64,000 bases of DNA from Pseudomonas leptonychotis (GCF_004920405.1 NZ_RFLV01000003.1:1-64000); one strand, 5' to 3'. Shown: positions 27,514 to 37,211, counted from the stretch's first letter. The notes: generated from the sequence alone by a model not told the origin. Made by a program: numbers and translations.

Positions 27514-28176
27514 ATGCAGAGTCACCGACGTTTGAAACCACTACAGCCGCGTGCCGAACAAAAACTGCAAACCCGCCACGCCCTGATGGATGCCGCGCGC
27601 AGCCTGATGGACAGTGGTCGCGGCTTTGGCAGCTTGAGCTTGCGTGAAGTCGCACGTAGCGCCGGCATCGTGCCGACCGGCTTCTACCGCCACTTCGACG
27701 ACATGGACGCGCTAGGTCTGGCGTTGATCGCCGAGGTCGGTGAAACCTTCCGAGAAACCATCCGCCAGGTTCGCCACCACGAGTTCGAAGTGGGCGGCGT
27801 GATCGACGCCTCGGTGCGCATCTTCCTCGACGCGGTGGCAGCCAACCGTTCGCAATTCCTGTTTCTCGCCCGCGAGCAGTACGGTGGCTCGCTACTGGTA
27901 CGCCAGGCAGTGGGCGCACTGCGTGAACGCATTACCGCCGACCTGGTCGCGGACCTGGCACTCATGCCAAAGCTGCAGCACTTCGACGCCCCAGCGCAGA
28001 ACATCATTGCCGACCTGGTGGTGAAAACCGTATTTGCCACCTTACCCGAGCTGATTGACCCACCCGCCCCAACCCTGCCGATGCACGCCTCGCCTGAAGT
28101 CAAAATGATCGAGCAGCTGCGCTTTATCTTTATCGGCGCTAAACATTGGCAAGGCCTCGGCCAACAGACCGACTAA
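27514..28176 (+). CDS. desT: TetR-family acyl-CoA-responsive repressor
   Basis: A 220-residue TetR regulator. The HTH lies within about residues 20-70 (LMDAARSLMDSGRGFGSLSLREVARSAGIVPTGFYRHFDDMDALG). The ligand domain contains ASVRIFLDAVAANRSQFLFLAREQYGGS. In P. aeruginosa DesT senses the ratio of saturated to unsaturated acyl-CoA and represses desCB. Start uncertain: the ATG at 27514 fits the homologue's length, but its ribosome-binding site is weak and an upstream extension exists. Confidence 0.88.
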   Translation: MQSHRRLKPLQPRAEQKLQTRHALMDAARSLMDSGRGFGSLSLREVARSAGIVPTGFYRHFDDMDALGLALIAEVGETFRETIRQVRHHEFEVGGVIDASVRIFLDAVAANRSQFLFLAREQYGGSLLVRQAVGALRERITADLVADLALMPKLQHFDAPAQNIIADLVVKTVFATLPELIDPPAPTLPMHASPEVKMIEQLRFIFIGAKHWQGLGQQTD

Positions 28177-28346
28177 ACACCCAGCGCCCCAAAAAAGCGC
28201 ACAAATATAGCGCATGCACCAAACCACCCCGCTCTGCGCGCCATTTTCTGCCACACCGGACACAACGCGCCCGCTCTGCGTGGCGCAACGGCAGTTTGGC
28301 AAGCACCTTGCTCTGTAACCGGTATTGAACTGCCGGAAACTGCCCC

Positions 28347-28847
28347 ATGTTGGTGATTCACCACCGTATTACCGTCCAGCCACACTGGGACGCCGAACTC
28401 GAACTGAGCTTCGAAGCCCGCAGCAAAAGCCGCCTGCGCTGCTTCAGCCGCAACGGCGAGGATGTCGGCCTGTTCCTCGAACGCGGCCAACCGGCTCTGC
28501 ATGACGGCGAATGCCTGCAAGCCGAAGACGGCCGCATCGTCCGCGTGCTCGCCCGCGCCGAGCCACTGCTACACGTGACCTGCGCCAACCCGTTCGAACT
28601 GATGCGCGCCGCCTACCACCTGGGCAATCGCCATGTCGCTCTGCAACTGGGCGATGGCTGGCTGCGCCTGCCGGACGACTATGTACTCAAGGCCATGCTC
28701 GAACAGCTCGGCGCAACGGTTGAAAGCGTCGAGGCGCCCTACCAACCGGAACAAGGTGCCTATGGCGGCGGTCATCACCATTCCCACGCCGGCGACGCCG
28801 AGTTCAGCTACGCGCCACGCTTGCATCAATTCGGGGCACGCAAGTGA
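28347..28847 (+). CDS. ureE: Urease accessory protein, nickel metallochaperone
   Basis: A 166-residue UreE that hands nickel to the urease maturation complex. N-terminal UreE peptide-binding domain, then the metal-binding domain (VTCANPFELMRAAYHLGNRHVALQ). The C-terminal tail is His-rich (GGGHHHSHAGD), as in nickel-storing UreEs. It overlaps ureF by 4 bases. A 170-bp gap upstream should contain the promoter. Confidence 0.95.
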   Translation: MLVIHHRITVQPHWDAELELSFEARSKSRLRCFSRNGEDVGLFLERGQPALHDGECLQAEDGRIVRVLARAEPLLHVTCANPFELMRAAYHLGNRHVALQLGDGWLRLPDDYVLKAMLEQLGATVESVEAPYQPEQGAYGGGHHHSHAGDAEFSYAPRLHQFGARK

Positions 28848-29518
28848 ATCCAGCTTGGCAACTTTTGAGGCTCGCCAGCCCGCAACTGCCGATTGGCGGC
28901 TACAGCTATTCCCAAGGCTTGGAAATGGCTGTCGAGCAAGGCTTGGTCGCTAACGCCGAAAGCGCCCAACGCTGGATCGCCGATCAGTTGCTGCTCAACC
29001 TCGCCCGCTTCGAAGCGCCGTTGTTGCTTGCCCATTGCCAAGCTGCCGCGGCTGAGAACTGGCCGCAGCTGCGCAGTCTGGCCGAGCAACAGCGTGCCAG
29101 CCGCGAAACCCGCGAACTGCGCTTGGAAAGTCGGCAGATGGGTTACTCGCTACAGCAACTGCTCAGCGGCTTGCCGGAGCTGGATCAGCCGGCGCAGCAG
29201 CTGTTTGCCGAGCTGGACGAGCCCGGTCTAGCAGTGGGTTGGGCACTGGCCGCCCGTGCCTGGCAGATCAGCCCCGAGGATGCCCTCGCCGCCTGGTTGT
29301 GGGGCTGGCTGGAAAACCAATTGGCGGTGCTGATGAAGACCCTGCCGCTGGGCCAACAGGCCGCACAACGCCTGACCTCACAACTAGTCCCTCTGTTGGA
29401 TCAGGCCCAGCGCCAGGCCAGCGAACTACAACCGCAACACTGGGGTAGCGCCGCATTCGGCCTGGCCCTGGCGAGCATGGCGCACGAACGCCAATACAGC
29501 CGTTTATTCCGTTCTTGA
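28844..29518 (+). CDS. ureF: Urease accessory protein
   Basis: A 224-residue all-helical UreF. It begins [20 protein letters not shown], the typical N-terminal motif. It binds UreG and UreD and gates nickel insertion into urease. The start is a GTG overlapping the ureE stop (GTGA). Ends YSRLFRS, the expected C-terminus. Confidence 0.95.
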   Translation: MNPAWQLLRLASPQLPIGGYSYSQGLEMAVEQGLVANAESAQRWIADQLLLNLARFEAPLLLAHCQAAAAENWPQLRSLAEQQRASRETRELRLESRQMGYSLQQLLSGLPELDQPAQQLFAELDEPGLAVGWALAARAWQISPEDALAAWLWGWLENQLAVLMKTLPLGQQAAQRLTSQLVPLLDQAQRQASELQPQHWGSAAFGLALASMAHERQYSRLFRS

Positions 29519-29537
29519 ACATAAGGAAGACCCCAGC

Positions 29538-30152
29538 ATGAACAGCCAACCCCTGCGCATCGGTATCGGTGGCCCGGTCGGTTCCGGCAAAACCGCCCTG
29601 ACCCTGGCTCTGTGCCTGGCCCTGCGCGAGCGCTACAACCTGGCCGTAGTGACCAACGACATCTACACCCAGGAAGACGCACAGTTTCTGGTGCGTAACG
29701 AGGCCCTGGCCCCAGAGCGAATCATCGGCGTAGAAACCGGTGGCTGCCCGCACACGGCCATTCGCGAAGACGCCTCGATCAACCTGGAAGCGGTCGACCA
29801 GCTCAATCGGCGCTTTCCGGGCCTGGACCTGATCATCGTCGAATCCGGTGGCGACAACCTTTCAGCCACCTTCAGCCCCGAGCTGTCGGACCTGACCATC
29901 TACGTGATCGACGTATCAGCCGGCGACAAGCTGCCGCGCAAAGGCGGGCCGGGCATCTGCAAGTCCGACCTGCTGGTGATCAACAAAATCGACCTGGCCC
30001 CGCTGGTCGGCGCATCGCTGGAGGTGATGGAGCGCGACACCCTGAAAATGCGTGGCGACAAACCGTTCGTATTCAGCAACCAGAAAATTGGCAAAGGGCT
30101 GGATGAAATCATCGCCTTTATCGAACGCCACGGCATGCTCACGGCAGCCTGA
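29538..30152 (+). CDS. ureG: Urease accessory GTPase
   Basis: A 204-residue SIMIBI GTPase powering nickel delivery. P-loop GPVGSGKT (about 12-19), conserved Cys-Pro-His nickel site in [30 protein letters not shown] and the NKID base-specificity motif. Length matches UreG. 19-base gap from ureF with an AAGGA site. Confidence 0.96.
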   Translation: MNSQPLRIGIGGPVGSGKTALTLALCLALRERYNLAVVTNDIYTQEDAQFLVRNEALAPERIIGVETGGCPHTAIREDASINLEAVDQLNRRFPGLDLIIVESGGDNLSATFSPELSDLTIYVIDVSAGDKLPRKGGPGICKSDLLVINKIDLAPLVGASLEVMERDTLKMRGDKPFVFSNQKIGKGLDEIIAFIERHGMLTAA

Positions 30153-30182
30153 GAACCTTATTCAGTCAAGGAGATACCCCCC

Positions 30183-30755
30183 ATGAACCTGCGCAAAACC
30201 TTATTCGCTCTTGCCCTGTTCCTCAGCCCCGCCGTGGCCTTCGCCCATGCCGGACACGACCACGCTGGCATCCTGGCGGGTCTGGCGCACCCGCTATTCG
30301 GCCTCGATCACTTGCTCGCGATGCTCGCCGTCGGCCTGTGGGCCGCGCAGCAATCCGGCGCGGCGCGCTGGGCGTTGCCGCTGACCTTCGTCGCCAGCAT
30401 GCTGGTCGGTGGCCTGCTCGGCTTTAACGGCGTGCAGATCCCATTGATGGAAACTGGCATCGCCGCCTCGGTATTGGCCTTCGGTTTACTGGTCGCCGTG
30501 GCCATGCGCTTGCCGCTGCTGATTGCGCTCGGCATGACCGCGCTGTTTGCCCTGACCCACGGCGTCGCTCACGGCCTGGAACTGCCAGCGCTGGCCAGCC
30601 CATGGGGCTATGCCGCCGGTTTCGTGGTGGCTACCGCTGCCCTACATGCCAGCGGCTACGCCCTGGTGCGCCTGCTGCCCCAGGCTGCTGCACCCGTGGT
30701 ACGGGTGCTCGGCGCGGCCTCGGCAGTCACCGGCGCCTGGCTGCTGCTGGGCTAA
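30183..30755 (+). CDS. ureJ: HupE/UreJ-family membrane nickel transporter
   Basis: A 190-residue membrane protein. Signal peptide ending VAFA, then the HupE/UreJ motif HAGHDHAGILAGLAHPLFGLDHLLAMLAVG, with His and Asp residues for metal, and about five more helices including FALTHGVAHGLELP. Known members move nickel or cobalt. AGGAGA lies upstream. It closes the ureEFGJ operon. Urease structural genes are not in this window. Confidence 0.9.
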   Translation: MNLRKTLFALALFLSPAVAFAHAGHDHAGILAGLAHPLFGLDHLLAMLAVGLWAAQQSGAARWALPLTFVASMLVGGLLGFNGVQIPLMETGIAASVLAFGLLVAVAMRLPLLIALGMTALFALTHGVAHGLELPALASPWGYAAGFVVATAALHASGYALVRLLPQAAAPVVRVLGAASAVTGAWLLLG

Positions 30756-30797
30756 TCGCATGCTCGGGTGAATGACGCGCGTCCACCCACAGACTCA

Positions 30798-30838
30798 GCG
30801 CCAGCCATCCCTGACCGCAAAGGTCGCTAGGCTGGCGC
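30798..30838 (+). terminator. Hairpin after ureJ
   Basis: A 9-bp stem, GCGCCAGCC (30798-30806) with GGCTGGCGC (30830-30838), encloses a second small stem. Only a short T-run follows (ATTTC), so termination is probable rather than certain. Confidence 0.55.
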
Positions 30839-30922
30839 ATTTCGCCTCTCGCTCAGCCGCCACGGCTTTGTCATAGTCGGTGCGTATTAACACACCTTGC
30901 TTGACTGCCCTGGACTCTGACC

Positions 30923-31834
30923 ATGCTGCGCGTCGCCCGCTTTCTATCTGCTCCGCTTTTGTTGCTGGCCATCGCCCTCGGTGTACTGGCCCTGACCAGC
31001 AAACCGGCTCAACCGATGGCAGTGCTCAATCGCTTTGCTGCGCAACCACTGGTTATCGCCCACCGTGGCGGCAAAGGCCTGTGGCCGGAGAACAGCCTGT
31101 TTGCCTTCCAGCGCGCCAGTGCCCTGGGTGTGGACATGCTGGAAATGGACCTGCACCTGTCGCGTGACGGCGAGCTGGTGGTAATTCACGACCGCACCCT
31201 GGAGCGCACCACCAATGGTGAAGGCCCGGTCGCCGCGCTCAGCCTGGAGCAGTTACAAGCGCTGGATGCCGGCTATAACTGGAGCGCCGATGGCGGCCAG
31301 AGCTATCCCTATCGCGGCCAGGGCATCCGCATCCCAAGCTTTATCGAGGTGCTCGAACATACCCCTGCAAAGGCCAAGGTAATCGAGATCAAGGTGCCGG
31401 ATGTCGGTATGGAGGCACTGCTGTGTGATGCACTTACGGCGCACCAGCAACTCGACCGCGTCATCGTCGGTAGTTTTTATGACCGCAGCCTGCAACTGTT
31501 TCGCGAACAATGCCCTGGGGTCGCCACCTCAGCAGGCCCCGGCTCAGTGCGCATGCTGGTGGCACTTAACTGGGTGGGGCTGGGCAGCCTGCTGTCACCT
31601 TCCTACCAGGCCCTGCAGATTCCCGAAGCGCATAACGGCTTAGCAATCGCCAGCCCGAGCCTGCTCAAGGCCGCCGCGCTACGTGGGCTTAATGTGCAGC
31701 TGTGGACCATCAACGAACAGCCGGACATGCGCCGCCTGCTTGATCTAGGCGCCCACGCCCTGATCACCGACTACCCGGACCGCGCCCTGCAAGTGCTGGG
31801 ACGCTCGACGCAGATCAGCGCTCTGGAAGATTAA
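30923..31834 (+). CDS. Glycerophosphodiester phosphodiesterase
   Basis: A 303-residue GDPD, hydrolysing glycerophosphodiesters from lipid turnover to glycerol-3-phosphate and an alcohol. An N-terminal hydrophobic segment (about 6-26) anchors or exports it. The TIM-barrel motif HRGGKGLWPENSLFAF carries the catalytic His and Glu, with the second catalytic His in VVIHDRTLERTTNG. Metal ligands Glu/Asp in MLEMDLHLS. ATG at 30923. No lipid-metabolism partner adjoins it. Confidence 0.9.
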   Translation: MLRVARFLSAPLLLLAIALGVLALTSKPAQPMAVLNRFAAQPLVIAHRGGKGLWPENSLFAFQRASALGVDMLEMDLHLSRDGELVVIHDRTLERTTNGEGPVAALSLEQLQALDAGYNWSADGGQSYPYRGQGIRIPSFIEVLEHTPAKAKVIEIKVPDVGMEALLCDALTAHQQLDRVIVGSFYDRSLQLFREQCPGVATSAGPGSVRMLVALNWVGLGSLLSPSYQALQIPEAHNGLAIASPSLLKAAALRGLNVQLWTINEQPDMRRLLDLGAHALITDYPDRALQVLGRSTQISALED

Positions 31835-31848
31835 GAGCCGTTTACGAC

Positions 31849-31914
31849 CGAGCGGCGGCCGACCCTGCTGGGTTGCAAGTAAGCGCAGGCGCTAGCTTGC
31901 AGGGCTGCCGCTCG
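31849..31914 (+). terminator. Large hairpin downstream of the GDPD gene
   Basis: Arms CGAGCGGC (31849-31856) and GCCGCTCG (31907-31914) enclose a second hairpin, GCAAG-x-AGCGC with its inverse at about 31875-31900. It lies 14 bases after the stop codon and probably stops transcription before the DnaA-box region. Confidence 0.6.
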
Positions 31915-32012
31915 CGAAACCGTAAAAAACGCCAAACGCCCACCGCTGTACAAAAAACAACCTATCGCGCTCAGGCCACGCCCGCTGTGGCTTGAACGCA
32001 AGCGTGCGCAGC

Positions 32013-32453
32013 TTATCCACAGATCACTCCACAGCAACCTGGGATAAGTTATCCACCGCGCGCCACACTCAAGCAGTAAACCTTTGAAATAGCGTGATTA
32101 TTACTTGACTCAAGCGGGTGAAAATGACGCCAAGAAACCTCCCAATCAACTGCTCAAAAATTGCTCAACAGGCGTAAAGCCAGGCTTTACATGCCCTTCA
32201 GGCAGGCATACAAGAGTTATCAACAGGTCTACCCACAGTAGCCGTGGACAACTTCTGCAGCTACCCCATCGCGCGTCGAATAACCAGGCTAACGTGTTGT
32301 TTATACAATAAATAATTAACTGATCAAAAATCACACAACCCGCTTCAAGAGCCAGACGACTAAGCCTACACGCGCCTACACCCACCTTATCCACAACTCA
32401 CTCCACAGTCTTTGTGCACAACTAGCGCACACTCGCGCAGCGCCTGTGCATAA
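32013..32453. other. Cluster of DnaA boxes in a gene-poor region
   Basis: Inside the 982-bp gap from 31835 to 32816, three perfect DnaA boxes (TTATCCACA at 32013-32021 and 32387-32395; TTATGCACA on the minus strand at 32445-32453) accompany three one-mismatch boxes (32049-32057, 32217-32225, 32412-32420). An A/T-rich stretch (about 32294-32336) lies between them. No ORF fits the region. A dnaA or rpmH gene is not in the window, so this is not shown to be the main origin. A DnaA-titration site (like E. coli datA), a secondary origin, or chance are the options. Confidence 0.65.
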
Positions 32454-32551
32454 CACCGCAGACAACCCTGACTATGACCCCTATCGAGACAATCAACACG
32501 CCTCCATGCAGGTTCAGGCGTAAGGTCGCCTGACCTACAGAGGAAAACCCT

Positions 32552-32635
32552 ATGCCCATCCATCAACTGTTACGTAACCTGCTCGCAACCTACGCCAGTG
32601 GCGCCAGCGGAGCCTGTTGCAGCAACAGTGATTAG
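32552..32635 (+). CDS. Candidate 27-residue small protein
   Basis: An ATG with an AGAGGA ribosome-binding site 7 bases upstream opens a 27-codon frame ending in GACCSNSD before a TAG. The N-terminus is amphipathic (HQLLRNLL) and two adjacent cysteines lie near the C-terminus. I recognise no family. It lies between the DnaA-box cluster and the DUF808 gene. The good translation signal is the only support; the frame could be chance. Confidence 0.3.
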   Translation: MPIHQLLRNLLATYASGASGACCSNSD

Positions 32636-32816
32636 TGCCGCGATATGACGATGGTTAACGTTGCCTTCACTGCCGGCTTTCGTGCGTTGCAGCAAACCTA
32701 GTACGGCCGCCTATGGCCCCTACAGGCTGACTCACGTATAAATCTGCGCAAGGCAACCGGCCGCGCTATGCACCGGCGCGCCCCTATACCCAGCCCAAAG
32801 AAAAGGAACCCTCTCC

Positions 32817-33773
32817 ATGGCCGGCGCTAGCCTGTTAACCCTGCTCGATGACATTGCCGCCCTCCTTGACGACGTTTCGTTGATGACCAAAGTCGCCGCC
32901 AAGAAAACCGCCGGCGTGCTGGGCGATGACCTGGCACTGAATGCCCAGCAGGTCAGCGGTGTACGCGCCGAACGCGAGTTACCCGTGGTATGGGCGGTGG
33001 CTAAAGGGTCGTTCAAAAACAAGCTGATCCTGGTGCCTGCTGCACTGCTGATCAGCGCCTTCGCACCTTGGTTGGTGACCCCGCTGCTGATGGTCGGCGG
33101 CGCGTTCCTTTGCTACGAGGGCTTCGAGAAGCTCGCACACACATTCCTCCACAGCAAAGCTGAGGACCAGGCAAAGCGTGCCGAGCGACTGAATGTGGTG
33201 GCGGATAGCCAACAGGACATCGTGGCGTTCGAGAAAGATAAGATTAAAGGCGCGATCCGTACCGACTTTATTCTCTCGGCGGAAATCATCGCGATCACCT
33301 TGGGCACCGTGGCGCTGGCCAGTTTTAGCGAGCAGGTGCTCGTGCTGTCGATCATCGCTATCGTCATCACGTGTGGGGTTTACGGCCTAGTGGCAGGTAT
33401 CGTCAAACTGGATGACGCCGGCTTGCACCTCAGCCAACTCAATATTGAAGGGCTAAAGGGTCGCCTGCTACGCAGCTTTGGCCGTGGCATTCTGACCGCC
33501 GCACCCTACTTGATGAAAGGCTTGTCGATTGTCGGCACCGCCGCCATGTTTATGGTCGGTGGGGGCATCCTGGTTCATGGCGTACACGCCGTGCAGCAGT
33601 GGGTCGATGGCCTGGCGCACAGCGTCGCCGCCAGCAGTGCCCTTCTGACGGCCGTACTGCCAACCCTATTCAACGCGCTGATTGGGATTGCCGCCGGGGC
33701 TGTCGTGCTGCTTGTGGTCAGCCTGGCCACGCGACTCTGGAACACGTTGAAGCCCAGCAAGAGCGCTACTTGA
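32817..33773 (+). CDS. DUF808 (YedI-like) inner-membrane protein
   Basis: A 318-residue protein starting [48 protein letters not shown], the DUF808 hallmark. Multiple hydrophobic helices follow from about residue 80 on, with [14 protein letters not shown] in between. Function unknown. AAAGGAA lies upstream of the ATG. It is the only sizeable gene in this interval, and it faces the transglutaminase cluster. Confidence 0.85.
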   Translation: MAGASLLTLLDDIAALLDDVSLMTKVAAKKTAGVLGDDLALNAQQVSGVRAERELPVVWAVAKGSFKNKLILVPAALLISAFAPWLVTPLLMVGGAFLCYEGFEKLAHTFLHSKAEDQAKRAERLNVVADSQQDIVAFEKDKIKGAIRTDFILSAEIIAITLGTVALASFSEQVLVLSIIAIVITCGVYGLVAGIVKLDDAGLHLSQLNIEGLKGRLLRSFGRGILTAAPYLMKGLSIVGTAAMFMVGGGILVHGVHAVQQWVDGLAHSVAASSALLTAVLPTLFNALIGIAAGAVVLLVVSLATRLWNTLKPSKSAT

Positions 33774-33789
33774 GGGGCAACCTGGAAAA

Positions 33790-33820
33790 CTGATCACCCG
33801 TCTGCTGAGCGGGTGATCAG
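33790..33820. terminator. Convergent hairpin between DUF808 gene and transglutaminase
   Basis: A perfect 11-bp stem (33790-33800 with 33810-33820) and 9-base loop. The right arm includes the stop codon of the minus-strand transglutaminase gene (33817-33819). It serves the DUF808 transcript and probably the opposing one. Confidence 0.7.
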
Positions 33821-34722
33821 GCCGTTACGGCGGAAATGGGCAACACCGTGACCTGCACGTCGGGATCATGCTCACCGCCGCCCAGAATCACCCCGCGCAG
33901 TGGCGAAACATCGGCAAAATCGCGGCCCCAGGCCAGGGTGATGTGCTCCAGCCCTGGGCGCAGATTATTGGTCGGATCAAAATCCACCCAGCCCTGCTGC
34001 GGGCAGAACAGCGAGATCCAGGCATGCGAGGCATCGGCGCCGATCAAGCGCGGCTGGCCCGGTGGCGGCTGGGTTAGCAGGTAACCGCTGACATAGCGCG
34101 CCGCCAAGCCGCGCGAACGCAAGCAGGCCAGCATCAGGTGAGCAAAGTCCTGACACACGCCACGGCGCTCTTCCAGCACTTGCAGCAGGGGAGTCGCCAC
34201 TTGGGTGGCAGCCGCATCGAAGCTGAACTCGCTGAAAATCTTCTGCATCAGCTCATCCACCGCCGCCAACAGCGGACGGCCGGGGCTAAAGCACTCGGCG
34301 GCATAGTCGTTGAATACTTGTTTGAGGTGCACATACGGCGACTCGAAGCGCAAACGCGTCGCTTCCAACACGTCCGGCAACAGGGCTTTGCCGCTGTAAC
34401 TCAGCGCCGCGCAGGCCTGTTCCCAAGCGGGTGATTGCTGCACATCCAGCGCCGGCCGGGCCAACACTTCAACCTGCAACTGCGCGCTGACCTTGAGCTC
34501 GTCGTGGGGGCGCTCGAATACCAGACGGGTCAGCGGGTTGCCGAATACATCCAGCGTGTCCTGGCGCTGGCAGGGTTGCGGGCTGACCAGCAATTGCTGC
34601 GCATGGTTACGCTGCCACGCACAAGCCCGTGGCCACAGGTGCACCAGCTGTTGCGCCAGGGAGACCGGGCTGGCGTAGCGGTAATGGGTGTCGTGAATAA
34701 TCTGGTAGTGGGCGCTGTTCAT
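33817..34722 (-). CDS. Transglutaminase-like cysteine peptidase/transferase
   Basis: A 301-residue protein with an N-terminal bacterial transglutaminase-like beta domain (YQIIHDTHYRYASPVSLAQQLVHLWPR) and the papain-like transglutaminase core: catalytic Cys in RRGVCQDFAHLML, His in ASHAWISLF and Asp in GWVDFDPTNN. No signal peptide. Such proteins make or cleave isopeptide or peptide bonds; the substrate here is unknown. Its start overlaps the end of the ATP-grasp gene by 4 bases (ATGA). Confidence 0.85.
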   Translation of the reverse strand: MNSAHYQIIHDTHYRYASPVSLAQQLVHLWPRACAWQRNHAQQLLVSPQPCQRQDTLDVFGNPLTRLVFERPHDELKVSAQLQVEVLARPALDVQQSPAWEQACAALSYSGKALLPDVLEATRLRFESPYVHLKQVFNDYAAECFSPGRPLLAAVDELMQKIFSEFSFDAAATQVATPLLQVLEERRGVCQDFAHLMLACLRSRGLAARYVSGYLLTQPPPGQPRLIGADASHAWISLFCPQQGWVDFDPTNNLRPGLEHITLAWGRDFADVSPLRGVILGGGEHDPDVQVTVLPISAVTA

Positions 34723-37211
34723 GACGACTGAGTCCGCTGGCTGGGGTCGACATGCACGAAGAAGCGCAACGCCATGCGATCAGAAATATCCGCACTGCTC
34801 AGGCTGATGTTCTCCAGCAAACTCGCCATACCCTCCAGTGCATCCGTCACGCTGGCGCTGCCAAATAGCGGATTTTCCAGGCTGCTCAAGCTCAGCCGCG
34901 CCAGCTGTCCTTCCAGCTGTTCCAGGCGGCGTTCGGCGGGCAGTTCATAACGCTCACCCAAGCGCTCCAGCGAGCGCAACAAGACGCGCACCTGGAACAA
35001 CACCGAGTGGGGATTCTGCTCGTCCTGCAGCAACAGATCGAGTACTGGGATCAGCTGGGCCGAAGCCAGGTAACGGGTGCGGTAGGTGATGCTGCTATTG
35101 CCGAGTTCCAGCAGCCATTCCAGCGACGATTGATCATGCGCGGCACTGCTGCGCAGGAAGTTCGCCAGGCTGTCACAGAGAAACTGCAGACGCTCAATGC
35201 AGCGGCCAATCATCAAAAAGCGCCAGCCGTCATCACGGGTCATGTCATCCAGGGCAAAACCGGACAGCGCCGCCAGCGACATCAGCACGCGATTGAGAAA
35301 GTCCAACAACTCGCCAAAATCGGCCTGTTCGGCATCCAGGTTCTGCGCTTCGCGTTGCAGTTCGAGCAACGCCTGCCAGTTGGCCGGGGACAGTTTGCCG
35401 CGCACGCTACCGGCCACCCACTGCAAGCGCTGCAAGTTGGCGCGCAGGCTGTCTGGCCACTCGGCGCCCAGCACCGCTTCAAGCAAGCGCTGATGCAACT
35501 CGCCGCTGTCGGCGTCGGGCAGCACGCCCAAGCTCTCAGCCAAGCCCAGAGCCGTTTGCAGTGCTTGCGGGTCATCATCGTCATCCACATAGCGCGCCAG
35601 CATGATGCGCAGCAGCCGCGCACCATCCTCGCAACGCTCGCTATAGCGACCAAACCAGTAAAGGTTCTCCACCACCCGCGATGGCAGATAGGGATCGCTG
35701 CGCACCAAATCGGCCACACCCAGCGGTCGCAGCCACTGCCAAGGCTCACCGCCGGTACTGCGTTCGCCGAGCACCCAGGTGTCTTTGCTAGCGCCGCCAC
35801 GCTGCATCGACACCACTTCGGCATCGGCGTCGACGGCCACTCGGGTAAGCCCGCCGGGCATCACCCGGTAACCGTCGGCGCTGGCCACGGCAAACACGCG
35901 CATGCCAATGGCGCGCGGGGCCAGGGTGCCCTCTTCCGGTTGCCAAACCGGGGCTTGCGACAGCTGCGCCAGGGCTTGGGCAACATAGGCATAGGGTCGC
36001 GCTTTAAGGCGCTCGGCCAACTCGGCACGCTGCGTCTCATCCAGATCACGGCCAAACACCGGGGCGAAACTTTGTGAAGGGAAACTGGCGCGCACCAGCA
36101 ACTCATCAAGCTTATCCAAGGCCTTATCCAGCACCGGCGGCTCGCCGCACCACCAACTGGCAATAGAAGGCAGTAACAACTCTTCACCCAATAGCTTCTC
36201 GGCAATCGCCGGCAGAAAGCCCGGCAAACCGGGGGATTCGAGCACGCCGCTACCCAGCGCATTAGCCACCAGCACATGGCCCTGGCGCACTGCTTCAAGT
36301 AGCCCCGGCACGCCAAGCGCCGAGTCGGTGCGCAGCTCCAGCGGGTCACAGAAGTCATCATCCAAACGACGCAGCACGGCATGCACGCGGCGCAGGCCGG
36401 CCAGGGTTTTCAGGTAAACCTTGGCCTCGCGCACGGTTAAATCGCTGCCCTCGACCAACGGATAACCCAGTTGACGGGCCAGGTACAGGTGCTCGAAATA
36501 GCTTTCGTTGAAGCGCCCGGAAGTCAGCAATACCACCAAAGGTGTTTCACCCTCGGCCGGAGCCTGCCGGGCCAAGGTGTCTTGCAGGGTGCGGAAGAAA
36601 CCGGCGAGATATTGCACGCGCAGGTCGCGGTACAGATCGGGGAACGCGCGGGAAACAATCTGCCGGTTTTCCAGGGCATAACCGGCCCCGGACGGCGCCT
36701 GAGTACGGTCGGCGGTGACCCACCAACGGCCGTCCGGCGCGCGGGCCAGATCCACCGCATACAGATGCAGGTAAGTGCCGCCCGGCGGTTGCACGCCCAG
36801 GCATGGCCACAGGTAGTTGTTGTGGCCAAACACCAGCTCGGCCGGCAGCAGGCCATCGGCCAACAACTGCTGTGGGCCGTAGATATCCGCCAGCACCGCA
36901 TTCAACAGGCCGGCGCGCTGCGCCACGCCTGCGGCAATCTGCTGCCATTCCTCGGCGGGAATCAGGTTGGGCAACAGATCCAGCTCCCAAGGTCGATCGG
37001 CCCCATCAGGTTCGGCGTAGACGTTGTAGGTCACGCCGTTTTCCTGAATCTGCCGCGCCAGCAAGGCCTGACGTTGGGCCAGTTGCGCCGGGCTGCTGCG
37101 CTGCAAGCGCTCAAACAACCGCCGCCAGTGCGGGCGCACCTGACCTTGAGCATCGAGCAGTTCGTGGTAAGCCCCGGCAGTCAGCGGGTAGTCGGCAAGC
37201 AGATCAGGCAT
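34719..37211 (-). CDS. Circularly permuted ATP-grasp protein fused to an alpha-E domain
   Basis: An 830-residue fusion. The first about 480 residues are the circularly permuted type-2 ATP-grasp (DUF404/DUF407) fold (FGHNNYLWPCLGVQP; the segment VLLTSGRFNESYFEHLYLARQLGYPLVEGSDL; VANALGSGVLESPG). The last about 320 are an alpha-E (DUF403) helical domain (SRVVENLYWFGRYSERCEDGARLLRIML). ATP-grasp folds ligate a carboxylate to an amine, so peptide-bond synthesis is the expected chemistry. In many genomes the two halves are separate genes. The start at 37211 is the best guess; the ribosome-binding site is weak. Confidence 0.85.
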   Translation of the reverse strand: MPDLLADYPLTAGAYHELLDAQGQVRPHWRRLFERLQRSSPAQLAQRQALLARQIQENGVTYNVYAEPDGADRPWELDLLPNLIPAEEWQQIAAGVAQRAGLLNAVLADIYGPQQLLADGLLPAELVFGHNNYLWPCLGVQPPGGTYLHLYAVDLARAPDGRWWVTADRTQAPSGAGYALENRQIVSRAFPDLYRDLRVQYLAGFFRTLQDTLARQAPAEGETPLVVLLTSGRFNESYFEHLYLARQLGYPLVEGSDLTVREAKVYLKTLAGLRRVHAVLRRLDDDFCDPLELRTDSALGVPGLLEAVRQGHVLVANALGSGVLESPGLPGFLPAIAEKLLGEELLLPSIASWWCGEPPVLDKALDKLDELLVRASFPSQSFAPVFGRDLDETQRAELAERLKARPYAYVAQALAQLSQAPVWQPEEGTLAPRAIGMRVFAVASADGYRVMPGGLTRVAVDADAEVVSMQRGGASKDTWVLGERSTGGEPWQWLRPLGVADLVRSDPYLPSRVVENLYWFGRYSERCEDGARLLRIMLARYVDDDDDPQALQTALGLAESLGVLPDADSGELHQRLLEAVLGAEWPDSLRANLQRLQWVAGSVRGKLSPANWQALLELQREAQNLDAEQADFGELLDFLNRVLMSLAALSGFALDDMTRDDGWRFLMIGRCIERLQFLCDSLANFLRSSAAHDQSSLEWLLELGNSSITYRTRYLASAQLIPVLDLLLQDEQNPHSVLFQVRVLLRSLERLGERYELPAERRLEQLEGQLARLSLSSLENPLFGSASVTDALEGMASLLENISLSSADISDRMALRFFVHVDPSQRTQSS

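Noticed and set aside
32013..32453. Main chromosomal oriC
   Set aside because: The boxes fit DnaA, but dnaA, dnaN and rpmH do not adjoin, and both flanking genes are unrelated. Reported instead as a DnaA-box cluster of unknown role.
32645..32701. 18-residue frame just after the 27-residue candidate
   Set aside because: No ribosome-binding site and too short to support.
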